Assembly (NCBI GenBank): GCA_929200455.1
Contig: CAKMZR010000116.1
Coordinates: 1-5,521, forward strand
Source: an uncultured Alphaproteobacteria bacterium
Lineage (GTDB): Bacteria; Pseudomonadota; Alphaproteobacteria; CAKMZR01
Direction of reading: 5' to 3'
Length of the DNA stretch: 5,521 nucleotides
The position numbers and the translations under genes were made by a program. Shown piece after piece: positions 3,701 to 5,521 of the stretch. Position 1 is the first letter of the stretch; each line of letters begins with the position of its first letter. Under the pieces are notes generated by a model. That model saw only the letters and a program-made list of their open reading frames with translations, had not been told where the DNA came from and made no database searches.

Positions 3701-5521
3701 TTCAAGTTGTAAGCTTTGTCGTCGGATTGAGGAGTAGCTTTTGCACCAAGGGTAAGGCTTTCTACACGATTTCCGGCTGTTGACCAGCCTTTGATGGTAA
3801 CGGAGAAGTTGCTTCCATAGGATATTTTGAGATCATTGCCCTCTAAGACCAATGAGACGTCTGAGGCTGTGATTCCTGAGGTAAGATAGAGATGAATACG
3901 TTCTGTGCCGCCTGTGTCGGTGAGTGTATTGTGTCCTCTTTGGCTGAGATCGAAAAGGTAGGTATCGTTTCCCGCTCCCCCCTCAAGAGTGTCATCTCCG
4001 ACTTTGCCATTGATGATATCATCACCCCCAAGACCGCTTATATGATCGTTGTAAACTGTGCCGTTGAGTGTGTCGTTGCCTGCAGTGCCTTCCTGTCGCA
4101 GCGAGGTGAGGTCATCGGCGGTGATTGCGGTTGTTGTAAAGACGTAGCTATTCAAGGCATAGGTTTTGCCGATATCAGAAGCGCTTATTCCAAGGATCAG
4201 CTGTTCTACTTGGTTTTGCTGGTTGTTCCAGTCTTTGATGATGAGGGAGAAGTTGTCTCCGTAGGTGATTTTGAGATTGTCACCTTCCAAGACCAATGAG
4301 ACGTCTGTGGCTGTAATTCCCGTGCTAAGGTAGAGGCGAATGGTGTCTGTACCGCTTGTGTCTGTGAGGTTGTTGTGTCCTGCTTCGCTGAGATCGAAAA
4401 GGTAGGTGTCATTGCCCGCTCCGCCGAGTAGGGTGTCGTTGCCGGCTTTGCCATTGATGATGTCATGCCCCCCAAGACCGCTTATATGATCATCAAAAAC
4501 TGTGCCGTCGAGTGTGTCGTTGTTTTCAGTGCCGTCCTGTCGCAACGGAGTGAGGCTATCGGCAGTGATGGCGTCTGTGGTGAAGGGGTGTGTCCCCAAG
4601 GCGTAGGCTAAGCCGGACTCAGTAGCGTTTGTGGCAAGGGTTAATTGTTCTATACGGTTTGCGGCCGTTGACCAGTTGTTAATGGTGATAGAAACATCGG
4701 TACCGTAGGTGATTTTGAGATTATTATTAATCAAAACCAATGAGATATCTGTCGCTTGAATTCCGCTGTCAAGATAGAGTTTAATACGGTCTATTCCATC
4801 TGTGTCTGTGATGGCGTTTGTGCTTTCTTTACTCAGATCGAAAAGGTAGGTGTCATTGCCTGCTCCGCCGAGAAGGGCGTTTGTGCCCACGCCTCCGTCG
4901 AGAGTATCATCGTCAGCCCCTCCATTGAGGGTGTCGTTGCCCTCTTCGCCATAGAGAGCGTCATTGCCAGCTCCTCCATTGAGAATGTCGTTGCCTGTGC
5001 CGCCGTAAAGAATATCATTGCCATCTTTTCCCGTGAGTGTGTCATGACCCCCAAGACCGAAAAGATAGGTGTTTTCATCTTTTTTTTCTTCTTCAACGCT
5101 GAGCGTATCATCTGTGTCTGAACCTGTAACGTCGATGAGATCACGGAGGTTTACATTGATCTCTTTTATGGCACCATCTCCTTTACTGTCTTTTGCGATC
5201 ACATTAAAGACATAGCGACTTTGCACTTCATAATCGGGGACTTCGCGGAATGTGACTTTTCCTGTTTGGCTGTCAATAGCAAAAAAAGAGGCATCTGTAC
5301 CCGTAAGACTGTAGGTGATTGTATCTCCCTCGTCTTCGTCGCTTGCGGAAAAAGTTCCTACCGTAGTACCTCTTACTTCGTCCAGTGTTAAAACAGCTTT
5401 TTCCGGAGAAGAAAATTTTGGGTTTTTGTTTATGGTTCCGTTGCCATTTCCGTCGCCACCATTTCCATCTCCACCGTTTCCGTCTCCACCATTTCCGTCG
5501 CCACCGTTTCCACTCCCGCCG
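421..5521 (-). CDS. Giant cadherin-RTX repeat surface protein, probable lipoprotein (5' partial)
   Basis: The frame is open from the TAA at 421-423 to the window edge, about 1,700 codons, and the true start lies beyond 5521. A GTG at 5224-5226 is in frame but sits inside a cadherin-like domain, so it is not the start. Domain order, numbering residues from that GTG: upstream of it, a Gly-rich spacer and the first part of a cadherin-like domain; the domain ends near residue 31; an acidic/Lys stretch at about 45-52; RTX nonapeptides (GGxGxDxLx) at about 54-125; then eight modules whose YLF-type motifs start at residues 127, 275, 423, 570, 723, 963, 1240 and 1481. The RTX repeats bind Ca2+ in parallel beta-rolls in known families. 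Each module also has an HCBP_related-like segment (DLKITYG...ITIKDW...NRVE). Location outside the cell or on the outer membrane is inferred from the repeats and from the lipoprotein start of the paralogous neighbour. Adhesin, biofilm or surface-layer roles are all possible; no catalytic motif was seen. The architecture is clear, the function is not. Confidence 0.93.
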   Translation of the reverse strand, partial: GGSGNGGDGNGGDGNGGDGNGGDGNGNGTINKNPKFSSPEKAVLTLDEVRGTTVGTFSASDEDEGDTITYSLTGTDASFFAIDSQTGKVTFREVPDYEVQSRYVFNVIAKDSKGDGAIKEINVNLRDLIDVTGSDTDDTLSVEEEKKDENTYLFGLGGHDTLTGKDGNDILYGGTGNDILNGGAGNDALYGEEGNDTLNGGADDDTLDGGVGTNALLGGAGNDTYLFDLSKESTNAITDTDGIDRIKLYLDSGIQATDISLVLINNNLKITYGTDVSITINNWSTAANRIEQLTLATNATESGLAYALGTHPFTTDAITADSLTPLRQDGTENNDTLDGTVFDDHISGLGGHDIINGKAGNDTLLGGAGNDTYLFDLSEAGHNNLTDTSGTDTIRLYLSTGITATDVSLVLEGDNLKITYGDNFSLIIKDWNNQQNQVEQLILGISASDIGKTYALNSYVFTTTAITADDLTSLRQEGTAGNDTLNGTVYNDHISGLGGDDIINGKVGDDTLEGGAGNDTYLFDLSQRGHNTLTDTGGTERIHLYLTSGITASDVSLVLEGNDLKISYGSNFSVTIKGWSTAGNRVESLTLGAKATPQSDDKAYNLKDGAFSTTTITANTLTSLVQDASGTLDGTELDDYLLGSSGNDTFYGKAGNDFLAGKNGNDTYTFHFDNQGHDIITDTGGVDLIRLLKTGNFNAQQIENIKLELIGDDLKISYGTNISITIRDWNTDANRIEILSLGDNLMDNSGDKKYALGPHDFSKGPTTANALTSLQQTGTAGHDTLTGTAYDDSISALGGHDILDGKGGSDTLEGGAGNDTYIFDLGQTGHSTLTDTSGTDRIRLYLSQGTAIGISLVLMNNRDLKISYGNSFSITIKDWSTAGNRVESVILSKSASLRSDDKSYNLKDYAFTTTATTIEQLTSLRKTGTSGDDTIVGTDYDDYLFGLGGNDTLEGKAGNDWIEGKDGNDVLQGGDGNDILYGGEDDDTLQGGGDDDTLWGGEGYDTLEGGSGDDILEGGTENDTLAGGTGNDTLRGEDGHDTLEGGTGNDILLGGRDDDTYLFDLGQTGHNTLTDTGDTDRIHFYTTRINAAYVSLVLEGKDLKITYTSNSNFSLTIKEWDTYQNRVESLILGTSSSSQSGDKSYNLKDHTFTTTAITADRLVPLRKTGTAGDDTLDGTDFDDYIFGLGGNDDIHGSDGNDWIEGGDGNDTIASGVGDDIIYGGNDKDRIFGEGGEDTIYGGSGDDTLYGEGENDTVRGGIGNDIIWGGAGNDMLHGEAGEDTMRGGAGNDTLYGGADNDVLEGGSGDDRLEGGTGDDTLEGGTGNDILLGGADDDAYLFDLSQTGHNTLTDTGDIDRIYLYTDGINAAHVSLVLEGRDLKITYTGNSDFSLTIKEWATVQNRVESLILGTSFSSQSGDKSYNLKDYAFKTTATTADQLTSLRKTGTAGNDTINGTAFDDYLFGLGGNDRINGGDGNDWIEGGDGINTLYGEAGNDAIRGGADNDTLEGGAGNDMLRGGAGEDIIRGGAGNDTLYGEANNDTLEGGTGDDTLEGGTGNDTLEGGSGNDTLKGGTSDDTYLFNLSEAGHNTISETGGTDKIRLYLGGGVTATDVSLVLSGSDLKITYGVNLSITIEDWTSTTANKAEHLILATSSTGAGTTYNLGGHAFTTTATNAGTLSTITSFEDDLIGLGTYHDIGF
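787..1509 (-). repeat. Module 7 with RTX array, near-duplicate of module 6
   Basis: Coded residues 1240-1480 begin AYLFDLSQTGHN. The core is very close to module 6 at DNA level: bases 1243-1320 and 2074-2151 differ at only 3 of 78 positions, at an offset of 831, exactly the module 6 length. About twelve nonapeptides follow at 790-1125. One copy (DGINTLYGE) has lost the Asn-Asp pair. The array is four units shorter than in module 6, so copy number changed after or during duplication. Confidence 0.88.
1510..2340 (-). repeat. Module 6 with the longest RTX array
   Basis: Coded residues 963-1239 hold the conserved core plus about sixteen nonapeptides at 1513-1956. Most are strong Ca2+-site matches (SGDDTLYGE, IGNDIIWGG, AGNDMLHGE, TGNDILLGG). 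One, NDKDRIFGE, lacks the first two Gly. The core has a small insertion in the HCBP-like motif (KITYTSNSNF instead of KITYGxNF), shared only with module 7. Confidence 0.88.
2341..3060 (-). repeat. Module 5 with long RTX array
   Basis: Coded residues 723-962 start with TYIFDLGQTGHS, carry the same core as modules 1-4 (DLKISYG, ITIKDW, NRVESV, KSYNLKDYAFTTTA), and then extend into about twelve RTX nonapeptides at 2344-2679 (GGNDTLEGK, AGNDWIEGK, DGNDVLQGG and so on). It is the first module whose RTX part is expanded. The second nonapeptide has a Trp (DWIEG), which recurs at the same place in modules 6 and 7. Confidence 0.87.
3061..4848 (-). repeat. Modules 1-4: compact tandem repeat of about 148 residues
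   Basis: Four consecutive copies occupy 4405-4848, 3961-4404, 3520-3960 and 3061-3519 (148, 148, 147 and 153 residues). Each begins with TYLFDL or a variant, followed by TDTxGxDxIRLYL, SLVLxGxDLKITYG, SITIKDW, NRVESLxLG, a Y-x-L...F-(T/S)-T-T segment, TA(D/N)xLTSL, a pair of degenerate RTX-like units, then two or three good nonapeptides (GGHDIINGK-type). The DLKITYG...IxIxDW...NRVE part resembles the HCBP_related family that accompanies RTX repeats. Copy 4 is the most divergent: it reads TYTFHFDNQGH and has extra residues near NFNAQQIENIKLEL. I cannot name the segment after NRVE. Confidence 0.87.
4852..5067 (-). repeat. RTX array 0, about seven nonapeptides
   Basis: Coded residues 54-125 read as GGHDTLTGK, DGNDILYGG, TGNDILNGG, AGNDALYGE, EGNDTLNGG, ADDDTLDGG, VGTNALLGG and AGND. 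These fit GGxGxDxUx, the calcium-binding beta-roll repeat of RTX proteins. The sixth and seventh copies are degenerate (Asp for Gly, then TN for ND), which would weaken Ca2+ coordination there. The array joins the cadherin domain to module 1. Confidence 0.9.
5080..5087 (-). repeat. A8 homopolymer in coding strand (T8 on plus)
   Basis: Eight A residues on the coding strand fall in the codons for EEEKKDE, between the cadherin-like domain and the first RTX array. It is the longest homopolymer I saw inside the gene. A one-base slip would shift the frame ahead of all the RTX modules. Confidence 0.7.
5134..5430 (-). other. Cadherin-like domain of the large gene
   Basis: About 99 residues run from NKNPKFSS to NVNLRDLID. 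Typical cadherin landmarks are visible: GTFSASDEDEGD (the A-x-D-x-D calcium-site region), YSLTG, FFAIDSQTGKVTF (the I-D-x-x-T-G-x-I/V strand), PDYE (the D-Y/R-E motif), and FNVIAKDSKGDG (the V-x-A-x-D motif). The last linker, usually DxNDN, is here RDLIDV. In bacterial surface proteins such domains are extracellular Ca2+-dependent folding or adhesion modules. The GTG at 5224-5226 falls just after the PDYE motif, which rules it out as a start. Confidence 0.8.
5449..5508 (-). repeat. Four 15-bp tandem units coding NGGDG
   Basis: Exactly 60 bases encode four pentapeptides Asn-Gly-Gly-Asp-Gly. They are followed by NGNG and preceded by GGSG at the window edge. Copies differ only at third positions (AAT/AAC, GGA/GGC, GAC/GAT). 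This is the same kind of tether that follows the lipidated Cys in the second gene, so it implies an anchor just beyond the edge. A 15-bp period keeps the reading frame when copies are gained or lost. Confidence 0.88.

Noticed and set aside
5224..5226. GTG as the start codon of the large gene
   Set aside because: The same frame remains open for 98 more codons to the window edge and encodes the front of the cadherin-like domain and the Gly tether; starting here would split a domain.

Overview
The window is almost entirely filled by two tandem, same-strand (minus) genes, both cut by the window edges. They look like paralogous, very large surface lipoproteins of a Gram-negative bacterium. The Gram-negative call rests on a lipobox with a Gly-rich tether and on RTX calcium-binding repeats. 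A proteobacterium is most likely. An alphaproteobacterium is only a guess from the 'LGAC + polyglycine' style of lipoprotein start.

Region 421-5521 (minus strand, 5' end outside the window) encodes at least 1,700 residues. Reading from the N-terminal side, it has a Gly/Asn/Asp-rich spacer with four NGGDG units, then one cadherin-like domain, then a short acidic/lysine stretch coded over an A8 tract, then an RTX array of about seven nonapeptides. After that come eight copies of a repeated module that contains a hemolysin-type calcium-binding-related (HCBP_related-like) motif. Modules 1-4 are compact (about 148 residues). Modules 5-7 carry long RTX arrays of about 12, 16 and 12 nonapeptides. 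Module 8 is cut short at the C-terminus. The in-frame GTG at 5224-5226 is not a credible start, because the frame stays open and encodes the front of the cadherin domain from there to the edge.

Region 299-420 is the intergenic and leader region. It has no convincing terminator for the upstream gene. It does contain a plausible sigma-70-type promoter (TTGACT, 18 nt, TACCCT) and a ribosome-binding site that favours a start at 340 for the second gene.

Region 1-340 (minus strand, 3' end outside the window) is the N-terminus of the second gene: signal peptide, lipobox LGAC, polyglycine/Asp tether and the start of a cadherin-like domain. That domain is about 64% identical over 44 residues to the one in the upstream gene. 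The two overlapping ends are complementary: the second gene shows the N-terminal export signal that the first gene lacks in this window, and the first shows the RTX body that the second may have beyond the window.

The pair suggests a tandemly duplicated family of lipid-anchored, calcium-responsive fibrous surface proteins. They appear to be exported through Sec/Lol rather than solely by a type I system, which would be unusual for RTX proteins. A role in adhesion, aggregation or the surface layer is inference. All other open frames seen on either strand are compositional shadows of the repeats.
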